Part shown: positions 24,481 to 32,780 of the stretch, piece by piece
Layout: each line of letters starts with the position of its first letter
Position numbering within the stretch: position 1 is the first letter of the stretch
DNA from: Pseudomonas frederiksbergensis
GTDB lineage: Bacteria > Pseudomonadota > Gammaproteobacteria > Pseudomonadales > Pseudomonadaceae
Length of the DNA: 64,000 nucleotides
Assembly (NCBI RefSeq): GCF_001952935.1
Contig: NZ_CP018319.1
Coordinates: forward strand, 6,062,865-6,126,864
Direction: 5' to 3'
Program-made: the position numbers and the translations under genes
The notes under the pieces: model-generated
What the model was told of the DNA's origin: nothing
What the model saw: the letters and a program-made list of their open reading frames with translations, nothing else
Database searches by the model: none

Positions 24481-25391
24481 AAACACTCAATCAGCGGTTT
24501 ATGCGGCTGATGCCGAGTGGTCGAAAGCTCGTCATCGGGATTCCTTTCCTATGGCTGTTCCTGTTCTTCATGCTGCCGTTCTTCCTGGTGATGAAGATCA
24601 GCTTCTCGGAAGCGGCCCTGGCCATTCCGCCTTACTCGGAGATCTACACTTTCGCCGAGCAGAAGTTCCAGCTGCTGCTGAACCTCGGCAACTACACGTT
24701 GCTGACTCAGGATGAGTTGTACATCTCGGCCTACTTCGGCTCGTTGAAGGTGGCGTTTTTAAGCACGTTGATGTGCCTGGTGATCGGTTTCCCGATGGCC
24801 TATGCGATCACCAAAGCGAACAAGGAAACGCAAAACGTTCTGCTGCTGTTGATCATGATGCCGACCTGGACTGCGATTCTGATCCGCGTCTATGCGTGGA
24901 TGGGCATCCTCAGCAACAACGGATTGCTCAACGGTTTCCTGATGTGGACCGGGCTGACCGATCACCCGATCGAGATCCTCAACACCAATACGGCCGTGTA
25001 CATCGGCGTGGTTTACGCCTACTTGCCGTTCATGGTGTTGCCGCTGTACGCCAACCTGGTCAAGCACGACGGCAGCCTGCTGGAAGCCGCTTCGGACCTG
25101 GGTTCGAGCAACTTCAACAGCTTCTGGAAAATCACTGTGCCATTGGCCAAGAACGGGATCATTGCCGGCTGCATGCTGGTGTTCATTCCGGTGGTCGGTG
25201 AATTCGTGATTCCGGAACTGCTGGGTGGCCCGGAGACGCTGATGATCGGTCGCGTGCTGTGGCAAGAGTTCTTCAATAACCGCGACTGGCCGGTGGCATC
25301 TGCCCTGGCGGTGGTGATGCTGTTGATCCTGATTGTGCCGATTCTGCTGTTCAACCGCAGCCAGGCCAAAGAGATGGAGGCACGGGGATGA
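24477..25391 (+). CDS. potH: Polyamine ABC transporter permease PotH (SpuG)
   Basis: A 304-residue permease with six membrane segments; the first is FLWLFLFFMLPFFLVMKISF. A long periplasmic loop (AIPPYSEIYTFAEQKFQLLL) follows helix 1, as in PotH. The EAA loop that docks the ATPase is EAASDLGSSNFNSFWKITVP. Overlaps potG by 4 nt and potI by 4 nt, so the subunits are translationally coupled. Confidence 0.93.
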   Translation: MKTLNQRFMRLMPSGRKLVIGIPFLWLFLFFMLPFFLVMKISFSEAALAIPPYSEIYTFAEQKFQLLLNLGNYTLLTQDELYISAYFGSLKVAFLSTLMCLVIGFPMAYAITKANKETQNVLLLLIMMPTWTAILIRVYAWMGILSNNGLLNGFLMWTGLTDHPIEILNTNTAVYIGVVYAYLPFMVLPLYANLVKHDGSLLEAASDLGSSNFNSFWKITVPLAKNGIIAGCMLVFIPVVGEFVIPELLGGPETLMIGRVLWQEFFNNRDWPVASALAVVMLLILIVPILLFNRSQAKEMEARG

Positions 25392-26272
25392 AACGCTTCG
25401 GATTTTCAAAGTTCATGCTGATTTTCGGCCTGTCGTTTATCTACCTGCCGATGTTGATTCTGGTGATCTACTCGTTCAACGCCTCGAAACTGGTAACCGT
25501 GTGGGGTGGCTGGTCGTTCAAGTGGTACGCCGGCCTGCTCGACAACTCGCAACTGATGGGTTCTGTGGTGCGCTCGCTGGAAATCGCCTGCTACACCGCG
25601 ATTGCCGCGGTAGCGCTGGGGACGTTGGCGGCGTTTGTGCTGACGCGCGTCACACGCTTCAAGGGCCGCACGTTGTTCGGTGGTTTGGTGACGGCGCCGC
25701 TGGTGATGCCGGAAGTGATCACCGGTCTGTCGTTGTTGCTGCTGTTCGTGGCGATGGCGCAGATGATTGGCTGGCCGATGGAGCGTGGCATCGTCACCAT
25801 CTGGATCGCTCACACGACGTTCTGCGCAGCGTATGTGGCGGTGGTGGTTTCGGCGCGTTTGCGTGAGCTGGACCTGTCCATCGAAGAAGCGGCCATGGAC
25901 CTCGGGGCGAAGCCGTTCAAGGTGTTTTTCCTGATCACCATTCCGATGATCGCGCCGTCACTGGCGGCCGGCGGCATGATGTCGTTTGCCCTGTCGCTGG
26001 ATGACCTGGTGCTGGCGAGTTTCGTGTCCGGCCCGGGCTCTACGACCCTGCCGATGGAAGTGTTCTCGGCGGTGCGTCTGGGCGTGAAACCTGAGATCAA
26101 TGCCGTGGCCAGCCTGATTCTGCTCGCCGTATCGCTGGTGACCTTCCTGGTCTGGTACTTCAGCCGCCGCGCCGAAGCGAGCCGCAAACGTGCGATCCAG
26201 GAAGCGATGGACCAGACCGCCAGCGAATCCTGGCAGCAACCTAAAAAGCAGATGACTGAAGCGACGGCATAG
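25388..26272 (+). CDS. potI: Polyamine ABC transporter permease PotI (SpuH)
   Basis: A 294-residue permease, six membrane segments, beginning MKRFGFSKFMLIFGLSFIYL and the Pot-typical LVIYSFNASKLVTVWGGWSF. The EAA loop is EAAMDLGAKPFKVFFLITIP. The C-terminal 30 residues are polar and rich in Glu and Lys, longer than in E. coli PotI. It pairs with PotH to form the pore. Confidence 0.93.
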   Translation: MKRFGFSKFMLIFGLSFIYLPMLILVIYSFNASKLVTVWGGWSFKWYAGLLDNSQLMGSVVRSLEIACYTAIAAVALGTLAAFVLTRVTRFKGRTLFGGLVTAPLVMPEVITGLSLLLLFVAMAQMIGWPMERGIVTIWIAHTTFCAAYVAVVVSARLRELDLSIEEAAMDLGAKPFKVFFLITIPMIAPSLAAGGMMSFALSLDDLVLASFVSGPGSTTLPMEVFSAVRLGVKPEINAVASLILLAVSLVTFLVWYFSRRAEASRKRAIQEAMDQTASESWQQPKKQMTEATA

Positions 26273-26303
26273 TGTCATTGCCGATGAGGTAAGTGAACTT
26301 CAT

Positions 26304-26421
26304 CCTGTGGCGAGCGAGCTTGCTCGCGCTGGGTTGCGAAGCGACCCCAAGGATTCTGGCAACCCTGCCAATTTTGTGAGTGCTGCGCACTCAAGCGGGA
26401 GCAAGCTCCCTCGCCACAGGG
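26304..26421. repeat. REP-like inverted repeat (GTGGCGAGCGAGCTTGCTCGC type)
   Basis: CCTGTGGCGAGCGAGCTTGC then TCGC on the left and CGGGAGCAAGCTCCCTCGCC then ACAGG on the right, in the gap between potI and potF. Such an element could set the different expression level usually needed for a binding protein. Confidence 0.75.
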
Positions 26422-26497
26422 TTTGTGTTCGCTGCACAGGTTTTGTGTTCACTGCATTTTGCTGCGTGATTTTGAATAAAAAAATGGAGTTGTACCG

Positions 26498-27595
26498 ATG
26501 AAAATGTTTGGCAGGACTCTGCTGACACTGTCCTTATTGGGCGCGATGACCACCGGCGCCCAGGCCAATGACAAGGTACTGCGCGTCTATAACTGGTCGG
26601 ATTACATCGCCCCGGACACCGTCAAGAAGTTCGAAGACGAGACCGGGATCCGCGTGACCTACGACGTGTTCGACAGCAATGAAACCCTTGAGGCACGGCT
26701 GCTCGCCGGCAAATCCGGCTACGACATCGTCGTGCCGTCCAACAGTTTCCTGGCCAAGCAGATCAAGGCTGGGGTCTACCAGGAACTGGACAAGTCGAAG
26801 CTGTCGAACTGGAAAAACCTCAACCCGGTCCTGCTGAAAAATGCTGCCGCCAGCGATCCCGATAACGGCCACGCCTTCCCGTACATGTGGGGCTCGATCG
26901 GCATCGGTTTCAACCCGGAGAAGGTCAAGGAAGTGCTCGGCAGCAACGCGCCGACCAATTCCTGGGACTTGCTGTTCAAACCGGAAAACGCCGCCAAGCT
27001 GAAAGCCTGCGGCATCAGTTTCCTCGATTCGCCGACCGAGATGCTCCCGGCCGCCCTGCACTATCTGGGCTATCCGGTGAACTCTCAGGACAAGAACCAG
27101 ATCGCCGAAGCGGAAGCACTGTTCATGAAGATTCGCCCTTCGGTGGCGTACTTCCATTCGTCGAAATACATCTCCGATTTGGCCAATGGCAACATCTGCG
27201 TGGCGGTCGGTTACTCCGGTGATGTGCTGCAAGCCAAGGCGCGCGCCCAAGAGGCTGGCGACAAGGTGAAGGTCGATTACAGCATTCCCAAGGAAGGCGC
27301 CGGCAGTTTCTACGACATGGTCGCTATCCCACGGGACGCGGCGAACGTGGAAAACGCTTACCTGTTCATGAACTTCCTGATGCGCCCGGACATCATCGCC
27401 GAGATCACCAACAACATCGGCTACAGCAACGCCAACTCGGCAGCCACGCCTTTGGTGGATGAAGCGATCCGGGATAATCCAGGCTCGTATCCGTCGCAGG
27501 CGGTGATGGCGACGTTGTACGCCATTCCAGACGTGCCGATTGGTGTTCAGCGGGTGATGACCCGCGGGTGGACGCGGGTGAAGCTCGGCAAGTAA
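26498..27595 (+). CDS. potF: Polyamine-binding periplasmic protein (PotF/SpuD-E type)
   Basis: A 365-residue solute-binding protein. The signal peptide (MKMFGRTLLTLSLLGAMTTG) is cleaved near AQA-ND. VLRVYNWSDYIAPDTVKKFE is the start of the mature PotD/PotF fold; SYSGD-type pocket residues (VAVGYSGDVLQAK) and GAGSFYDMVAIPRDA follow. SpuD (putrescine) and SpuE (spermidine) differ by few pocket residues, so the ligand is undecided. It is placed after the membrane genes, 225 nt from potI, rather than before them as in P. aeruginosa. Confidence 0.93.
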   Translation: MKMFGRTLLTLSLLGAMTTGAQANDKVLRVYNWSDYIAPDTVKKFEDETGIRVTYDVFDSNETLEARLLAGKSGYDIVVPSNSFLAKQIKAGVYQELDKSKLSNWKNLNPVLLKNAAASDPDNGHAFPYMWGSIGIGFNPEKVKEVLGSNAPTNSWDLLFKPENAAKLKACGISFLDSPTEMLPAALHYLGYPVNSQDKNQIAEAEALFMKIRPSVAYFHSSKYISDLANGNICVAVGYSGDVLQAKARAQEAGDKVKVDYSIPKEGAGSFYDMVAIPRDAANVENAYLFMNFLMRPDIIAEITNNIGYSNANSAATPLVDEAIRDNPGSYPSQAVMATLYAIPDVPIGVQRVMTRGWTRVKLGK

Positions 27596-27647
27596 TTCAC
27601 TCGAAGCCGCCATCGCGACATCCAACATCAAAATTGCAGCCTACCAT

Positions 27648-27758
27648 GATCGTTCCCACGCTCCGCGTGGGAATGCAGCCCGGGACGCTCTGCGTCCCTT
27701 CCAGAGCCGAACGCGGAGCGTCCGTGGAGGCATTCCCACGCGGAGCGTGGGAACGATC
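27648..27758. repeat. Palindromic repeat of the GATCGTTCCCACGC type
   Basis: GATCGTTCCCACGCTCCGCG then TGGGAATGC on the left; GCATTCCCACGCGGAGCGTG then GGAACGATC on the right, with a smaller GGGACGCTCTGCGTCCC hairpin inside. The same family recurs at 63407-63533. Confidence 0.85.
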
Positions 27759-27853
27759 GGTTTCAAAGTTTTCCGTTCACGCAGCGCCTTACCACCGCTG
27801 CACTCCTGTCTGTAGAACGGCCTCACCTGGCTTCCTCGGTTAAGGTGAATTTG

Positions 27854-27879
27854 GGCGCCCTCCTCGGGCGCCTTTTTTT
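27854..27879 (+). terminator. Intrinsic terminator
   Basis: GGCGCCC, loop TCCTC, GGGCGCC, then TTTTTTT on the plus strand. It is 259 nt behind potF and ends at the thpR stop, so it probably closes the polyamine operon, or a short transcript arising between 27760 and 27850. Confidence 0.85.
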
Positions 27880-28417
27880 ATGAGGCAACGAGCGGCCACT
27901 CGGCCAGCGCTCGGTAGCGGCCCTTATGGGATTCGAACAGAGTGAAGTGATCGGCCCGTAGATAGAACTCGGGCGGTGTCGCGGACTCTGGCACCGGCAC
28001 TCGGTAATCACGCATCAATGTCAGATGCGGCCGGAACTCCTTCGGCGAGTCCTCAAACCCGAACGGCAGCATGGCCTGCTCAAGCGCATACACCAACCGC
28101 AGCAGCTCCGGGGATGCCTGCTCCGGCGCGAGCACCAACACCCCTGCTCTGCGCCAGACATCCAGCCGATCGAGCGCCACCCTCAAAGGCACGCCCGGCG
28201 TTCGAATACTGGCTGCGGCTGTGCAGATATCGGCGATTTTTGCCACCTCGACAGCCCCCAAGAACATCAACGTCAGATGAAAGTTTTCCACCGGCACCGG
28301 CCGGCCATCCCTGAGCCCGAGTGCGCTGCGCCATTGGGCAATGGCTCGACGTTGCTCGGGCGTGCAGTTCAAGGCAAAAAACAGGCGTTTTAACGGCTCA
28401 TGGGATTCGTCGCTCAT
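27878..28417 (-). CDS. thpR: RNA 2',3'-cyclic phosphodiesterase (2H family, ThpR/LigT)
   Basis: A 179-residue 2H phosphoesterase. The two catalytic H-x-T/S-x motifs are HLTLMFLG near residue 45 and HLTLMRDY near residue 130, at the spacing usual for ThpR; RLFFALNCTPEQR is the N-terminal strand. It opens 2',3'-cyclic phosphates on RNA ends and was first named as a 2'-5' RNA ligase. ATG 28417 with AGGAGGT 7 nt upstream is preferred over the ATG at 28426, which would lie within that site. Read divergently from the next small gene. Confidence 0.9.
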   Translation of the reverse strand: MSDESHEPLKRLFFALNCTPEQRRAIAQWRSALGLRDGRPVPVENFHLTLMFLGAVEVAKIADICTAAASIRTPGVPLRVALDRLDVWRRAGVLVLAPEQASPELLRLVYALEQAMLPFGFEDSPKEFRPHLTLMRDYRVPVPESATPPEFYLRADHFTLFESHKGRYRALAEWPLVAS

Positions 28418-28477
28418 CGCTGGCACCTCCTGACATCCAAGTTATAGTTCATGCAAACGATTCAACTGGAGGGGGCC

Positions 28478-28672
28478 ATGCGCGAGATCATCAGCAAGGA
28501 ACCGTGGTGGGCCGTGCCACCGAAACCCGGTCAGGATGAGTCCGAGCTGGAATGGGGCTGGCTGGTTCATTACAACGAAGGTGAGCCGCGCTTCGAATTC
28601 ATCAAAGAGCGGCCGACGGACAGCGAGATTCGTAATCGCAAGAGTTGCAGGATCACCCCGACGCCGGAGTGA
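28478..28672 (+). CDS. Small conserved acidic protein of unknown function
   Basis: A 64-residue soluble protein (MREIISKEPWWAVPPKPGQD) rich in Trp, Glu and Pro. CTGGAGGGGG directly before ATG 28478 supports this start; an ATG at 28451 is in frame but has no ribosome-binding site. I do not recognise a named family. The last codons lie 14 nt from the stop of the convergent DUF1428 gene. Confidence 0.5.
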   Translation: MREIISKEPWWAVPPKPGQDESELEWGWLVHYNEGEPRFEFIKERPTDSEIRNRKSCRITPTPE

Positions 28673-28686
28673 TCCTGTCGTTGGTT

Positions 28687-29040
28687 TCAGGCTTTGACGA
28701 TCATTTCGAACCCGCCAAAGATCAGCCTCTGGCCATCGAATGGCATCGGGTTGACGTCCGGCTGCATGCGCGGATCGTTCATGAGTTTTTCCATGCCTGC
28801 ATCGCGGGTGGTCTTGTCAGGCCAGACGATCCAGGAAAACACCACGGTTTCGTCTTCCTTGAGTTTTACTGCCATCGGAAACGAGGTCACTTTGCCGTCA
28901 GGGACGTCGTCGCCCCAGCATTCGGCGACGCTGAGGGCGCCGCTTTCCTTGAAAATGACCGCGGCGGTTTCGGCGTGCTTCTTGAATTTTTCGCGGTTGG
29001 CGGTGGGTACGGCTGCGATGAAGCCATCAACGTAGGACAT
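28687..29040 (-). CDS. DUF1428-family protein (YbaA-like)
   Basis: A 117-residue cytosolic protein with a dimeric alpha-beta barrel pattern: MSYVDGFIAAVPTANREKFK, the CWGDDVPDGKVTSFPMAVK segment, VVFSWIVWPDKTTRD and the end MPFDGQRLIFGGFEMIVKA. These are the defining stretches of DUF1428. No biochemical role is known. AAGGAG precedes the ATG. It is 16 nt downstream of the lipoprotein-like gene's... that is, the neighbouring gene on the same strand, from which it may be separately read since its start follows that gene's stop by only 16 nt on the opposite flank. Confidence 0.88.
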   Translation of the reverse strand: MSYVDGFIAAVPTANREKFKKHAETAAVIFKESGALSVAECWGDDVPDGKVTSFPMAVKLKEDETVVFSWIVWPDKTTRDAGMEKLMNDPRMQPDVNPMPFDGQRLIFGGFEMIVKA

Positions 29041-29056
29041 GGTCGTTCTCCTTGGG

Positions 29057-30124
29057 TTATGGGGCGATCTGCTGGTTAGTCGGTTCCGGCGGCGCCCAAT
29101 CGACAGACCCGCTGCCCGAGCTGACCGACGGTACTTCGGCGCTCCCCGCCAGATTGCCCTCGATCTGCGCCGCCATGTACAACGTACCGGCCATCACGCC
29201 GCTGGTCGGGTTTTGCACCAGCTTGAGCCAGGCCTTATCGAACGTGTTACCCAGACTGCTGCGAATCAGCGCCTCGCTGTCGGGCCGATCATTGGCCTGG
29301 ATAAGCGCGCGAATCCCCGCCACCCCTACGGAAATCAAGCCCCCGGCCAATTTTCCCGCAGCGGCAGCCACGGCACTGGCGGCACCTCGCGGGATCATTT
29401 CGGCTTCTATCCGTTTACTGGCGCGCTTGGCCACCGGTGCCATGGCGGTGTCTGTCGAATCAACGCCCCTGTCGCCACCGGCCTTGTGGATTTTCTCGAT
29501 CAGCGCCGCATAGGCCGGCAACGTATTCAGGGGCTGGGTGTGCACGACCTGATAAAGCGAGGCGTCCCTGGCGGGGGGCGGTCCCAGGGCGATGGCGGGA
29601 ATTTTCTGGATCCGCCCGTTGAGCTGAGCCATCGGCACGCCGTGGCGCTTGGAGATTTTCTGCAGCTCTTCCTGAAGAATGTCGACGTAAAACGCGGTTG
29701 CCAGGCCGAGAATCGCGTCAGGATCGATTTCCACCGCGACCGGCGCCAGCACGCGCCGCTGGTATTGCTCCAGCAGATAGGCCGCCAGGCGCTTGGCCGA
29801 GGCATCTTGCTCACCCTTGGCGTTGAGGGTGTACCAGCTGACCTTCATCGACAGCCATTCCTGGGTCCAGTAACTGCTGAACCAGGGTATGAAGTTTTCT
29901 TCGGTCAGTTGATAGACCCGCGTTCGCCAGTATTCCATGGCACCGCGCGAGTAGATTTTGGCCTGTTCGGTGGCCGATTGTGACGCTGCGACAATCTCTT
30001 GATCGACGATCTGCCAGGTGCTGGGGGAAACAATCACCGGCACCACTGGCACCGGGGCAGGCGCAGTCGTGACGCATCCCGCCAACACCACCAACACGGC
30101 GACGATCAGCGAACGCACGTTCAA
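29057..30124 (-). CDS. Putative outer-membrane lipoprotein of unknown function
   Basis: A 355-residue protein with a lipoprotein signal (SLIVAVLVVLAGC, lipidated Cys17). After a Pro/Val-rich linker comes a helical region (VDQEIVAASQSATEQAKIYS, EYWRTRVYQLTEEN) and a long middle part without known motif; near residue 265 a glycine/alanine stretch (GAASAVAAAAGKLAGGLISV) could insert into a membrane or form a hinge. I do not recognise the family. It ends 16 nt before the DUF1428 start on the same strand, so the two may be co-transcribed. Confidence 0.65.
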   Translation of the reverse strand: MNVRSLIVAVLVVLAGCVTTAPAPVPVVPVIVSPSTWQIVDQEIVAASQSATEQAKIYSRGAMEYWRTRVYQLTEENFIPWFSSYWTQEWLSMKVSWYTLNAKGEQDASAKRLAAYLLEQYQRRVLAPVAVEIDPDAILGLATAFYVDILQEELQKISKRHGVPMAQLNGRIQKIPAIALGPPPARDASLYQVVHTQPLNTLPAYAALIEKIHKAGGDRGVDSTDTAMAPVAKRASKRIEAEMIPRGAASAVAAAAGKLAGGLISVGVAGIRALIQANDRPDSEALIRSSLGNTFDKAWLKLVQNPTSGVMAGTLYMAAQIEGNLAGSAEVPSVSSGSGSVDWAPPEPTNQQIAP

Positions 30125-30386
30125 GATCGCGGTTCCTACAGACTTGCCCGAACGGGATGTCCGGTGTTCAAAGGTCTATTAATTTGAGTATAGGTGTCGG
30201 TGTTTGTTCGTTTGGGGTTGGGGGTGTTCTTCAGACCGCCTTCGCGAGCAGGCCGGAACAGACAGCGATAATCCCACCATCACTTATGTCGATATCCACC
30301 ATCGCCACGAATGCCTTTCGCTCGAAAATCGTCAGCGTAGGATCGCCCCTAACCCAACGCAAAACCCCGAATCGGAGGGGCGAATC

Positions 30387-30479
30387 ATGATTATTCATCT
30401 CTTGACCTGCCTGGCCCTGACGGCCGTCACCCTGAGCGTTTTTTCCTGGTACGTCCTGTCCGAGGAGCGCACGTCATGA
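30387..30479 (+). CDS. Very small single-helix membrane protein
   Basis: 30 residues: MIIHLLTCLALTAVTLSVFS then WYVLSEERTS, i.e. one membrane helix and a short charged tail. CGGAGGGG sits 6 nt before the ATG, an unusually good site for a spurious frame, and the stop overlaps the next start (TCATGA). Not recognised. Confidence 0.45.
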   Translation: MIIHLLTCLALTAVTLSVFSWYVLSEERTS

Positions 30480-30736
30480 TTCATTCCGTGACCCTGGCCG
30501 TGAGTTTTGCGGCGTTCGGCAACAACTACTATTCCCAGTCATTCGTTTCGCGCAAAACGCTCGAACTGGTGTTCGACGAAAACTTTGAGGCGTTGTTGAT
30601 GCCGTCCGCCGCCAATCACTTCAACAATGAAGTGATCGGGCTCAATGATCAGTTCCGATTCTTGAGCGATGTGCTGGAGGAGCACCTGCTGGCGACTGAG
30701 ATCGCCGCTACCGCCCCCCGGAATCGATACTTCTGA
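30476..30736 (+). CDS. Small hypothetical protein coupled to the preceding microprotein
   Basis: 86 residues (MIHSVTLAVSFAAFGNNYYS ...), mostly polar after residue 15, with a helical part FRFLSDVLEEHLLATEIA. The start overlaps the microprotein gene by 4 nt and the last 29 nt overlap the convergent epimerase gene. Not recognised; it might be a remnant, but the coupling favours a real gene. Confidence 0.4.
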   Translation: MIHSVTLAVSFAAFGNNYYSQSFVSRKTLELVFDENFEALLMPSAANHFNNEVIGLNDQFRFLSDVLEEHLLATEIAATAPRNRYF

Positions 30737-31655
30737 GCAACTGCCCCAGGCCCTCGGAAAAACAGGTCGGCGAGCGCAAGGAAAAACGCTCAAGCAGGCG
30801 ACTGTTGTCGGCCCGCGAATGCTTGATATCACCGGAACGCGGCGTGTCGTAGTTCAACGTCAGGGACCGCCCCAAAAGCTCGCTCAAGGTCGCCGCCAGT
30901 TCGTTAACGCTGGTGGATCGGTTAAAACCGACGTTGACCGGCTCGTTAATCGGTTCTGACTGACTGACCGCCTGTACCAGCACTTTCACCAGGTCATTGA
31001 CGTACACAAAATCCCTTGTTTGCTCTCCATCACCGTAAACCGTGATGGGGAGCTTTTTTTGCGCCCTCTCGCTGAAAATGCTGATGACACCGGAGTAAGG
31101 CGATGAAGGGTCCTGACGGGGTCCGTAAATATTGAAAAACCGCAGGATGACCGGTTCGAGCCCATGTTGGCGGCGATAGAAATCAAGAAAATGTTCGCCG
31201 GCCAGTTTGTCGGCGGCATACGGCGTCAGCGGATTCTTGGGCGTGTCCTCAGTGATCGCCATGCCCTCGCCATTGTTGCCATAGATCGCCGCACTGGAGG
31301 CGTAAACCACTCGTCGTACGCCCGCCTGGCGCATGGCTTCGCAGATATTCAGGGTGCCGACGAAATTACTCTGGTGAGTCGCCACCGGATCATCGACCGA
31401 CGCCTGCACCGAGGCCACAGCCGCCAGATGCACCACCGCGCTGCAGTCTTTCATCGCCCGCTCCACCGTCGGTGCGTCGGCGACATCGCCCACAACCAAG
31501 GTCAAATGGCAGCGATCAACCGGCAAGTTCGACAATTTTCCACTGGAAAGATTGTCCAGAACCCGAACGCTATAACCGCTTTCAAGCAGTGCTTCGACCA
31601 GGTGCGAACCGATGAAACCGGCACCGCCCGTCACGAGAATTCGTTCAGCAGTCAT
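30708..31655 (-). CDS. NAD-dependent sugar epimerase/dehydratase (UDP-glucose 4-epimerase-like)
   Basis: A 315-residue extended short-chain dehydrogenase. The NAD loop is TGGAGFIGSHL at the N-terminus; the catalytic set is Ser-Ser in VYASSAAIYG and the Tyr-Lys pair in PYAADKLAGE; FFNIYGPRQDPSSPYSGV is the substrate-loop signature of nucleotide-sugar 4-epimerases. It likely supplies the sugar nucleotide for the glycosyltransferase of the same operon. It is last in the operon, 3 nt after the HlyD-like gene. Confidence 0.88.
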   Translation of the reverse strand: MTAERILVTGGAGFIGSHLVEALLESGYSVRVLDNLSSGKLSNLPVDRCHLTLVVGDVADAPTVERAMKDCSAVVHLAAVASVQASVDDPVATHQSNFVGTLNICEAMRQAGVRRVVYASSAAIYGNNGEGMAITEDTPKNPLTPYAADKLAGEHFLDFYRRQHGLEPVILRFFNIYGPRQDPSSPYSGVISIFSERAQKKLPITVYGDGEQTRDFVYVNDLVKVLVQAVSQSEPINEPVNVGFNRSTSVNELAATLSELLGRSLTLNYDTPRSGDIKHSRADNSRLLERFSLRSPTCFSEGLGQLLRSIDSGGR

Positions 31656-31658
31656 GAT

Positions 31659-32774
31659 TTATTTACTCCCCGGTGCAGTGGTGGGTGTTTTATCCATTGC
31701 AATGAAGTCGCTTAACTGTTCAATGAGCTCACGGCTGTCACTGAGCATTCGTTGCCAGTCGGTGGGAAAACGAACATTCAACGGCAGTTGATCGATTCTC
31801 CAGCGCGGCGACAGAGGACGGTCGAACCGGGCGGCAACCTGCAGACCCATCTCGCTGGCAGCGAACGGCCCACGCAATACCGTCGGCGTACGACCGGCGC
31901 TGTCGACAGCCTGGACCACATGGGCGGCCAACCACTCGCCATCGGGCATGCGAACGCGCAGCGGCTGGCCAATCGCGGCGTAGCTGATGTTCAGCGGTTC
32001 CAGATAAATCCACAGCAGAGGCTCTTCCAGCCGCTCAAGGCGCATCAACAAGGTACCCGCCCCGACGTTTTCGCCAGGCGTGACCAACACCTCCGCAATT
32101 CGACCGCTCTGCGTAGCCTTGACCGACAACGCGGCGAGGCGCGTTTTCAACCATTGCTGCTCGGCGGTCTGTTGAATGATCTCGCGCTCAACGCTCAACG
32201 GCGATTGACGAGCCAGTTGTTCGCGGCGCTCGAACGCCAACAGGTCGGCTTTGAAAGCGTCGAGTTCGGACTGGGCGGCCAGCACTTCTCCACGAGAGAC
32301 CGCGCCTGATAAAACCAGGTCCTCGAGTACCTGCACACGCTCCTCCGTCCTGCTCACCCGGGTCCTGAGCAACTGACGCTCGCGGGTGTCCAGTTTGGCG
32401 TTGGTGGCGGGCACCGATTTCTTCGGCATTGCGGCAAGCTGCGAGAGCCGCGCACGCCATTCGGGATTGTCGAGACTGACCAACGGCTGATCGATCTGGA
32501 CCTGCTCCCCGGCCATGACAAACAGCTGATCGACCCGACCGGCATCCCGTGCGCGCACTTCAAGAATCGGCAGGCGCAATTGCGCCGGCGCGTCGATCAT
32601 CACCAGCCCATACGTCAGCTTCGCGCCCAGCCAGATCAAGGGGCTCGCGACCAGGAACAGGATCAGATACCAGCGCGCGCGAAACGCCATGCGTTTGCCC
32701 GGCGCGTAGAGCACAGTCAAACCTTGTTCCTGGGTAGGGTTGAGTTCTTTGCGACTATCGAATCGAATCTTCAT
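31659..32774 (-). CDS. HlyD/Alg44-like membrane-fusion protein
   Basis: A 371-residue protein with one N-terminal membrane helix (WYLILFLVASPLIWLGAKLT, about residues 36-55). Next comes a biotinyl-lipoyl-like half (RLPILEVRARDAGRVDQLFV, then AGEQVQIDQPLVSLDN), a coiled coil (about 110-200, LRTRVSRTEERVQVLEDLVL) and the second lipoyl half (SGRIAEVLVTPGENVGAG). This is the HlyD/Alg44 periplasmic architecture. A full N-terminal PilZ domain, as in Alg44, is absent (only about 35 residues precede the helix). In the operon it should bridge the synthase to the outer membrane. Confidence 0.82.
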   Translation of the reverse strand: MKIRFDSRKELNPTQEQGLTVLYAPGKRMAFRARWYLILFLVASPLIWLGAKLTYGLVMIDAPAQLRLPILEVRARDAGRVDQLFVMAGEQVQIDQPLVSLDNPEWRARLSQLAAMPKKSVPATNAKLDTRERQLLRTRVSRTEERVQVLEDLVLSGAVSRGEVLAAQSELDAFKADLLAFERREQLARQSPLSVEREIIQQTAEQQWLKTRLAALSVKATQSGRIAEVLVTPGENVGAGTLLMRLERLEEPLLWIYLEPLNISYAAIGQPLRVRMPDGEWLAAHVVQAVDSAGRTPTVLRGPFAASEMGLQVAARFDRPLSPRWRIDQLPLNVRFPTDWQRMLSDSRELIEQLSDFIAMDKTPTTAPGSK

Positions 32775-32780
32775 GACGGC

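Noticed and set aside
7491..26421. Recurring 30-nt units spaced at intervals, considered as a CRISPR-like or integron array
   Set aside because: They occur singly or as inverted pairs in separate intergenic gaps, are palindromic and match the Pseudomonas REP consensus; there are no regular spacers and no cas or integrase genes.
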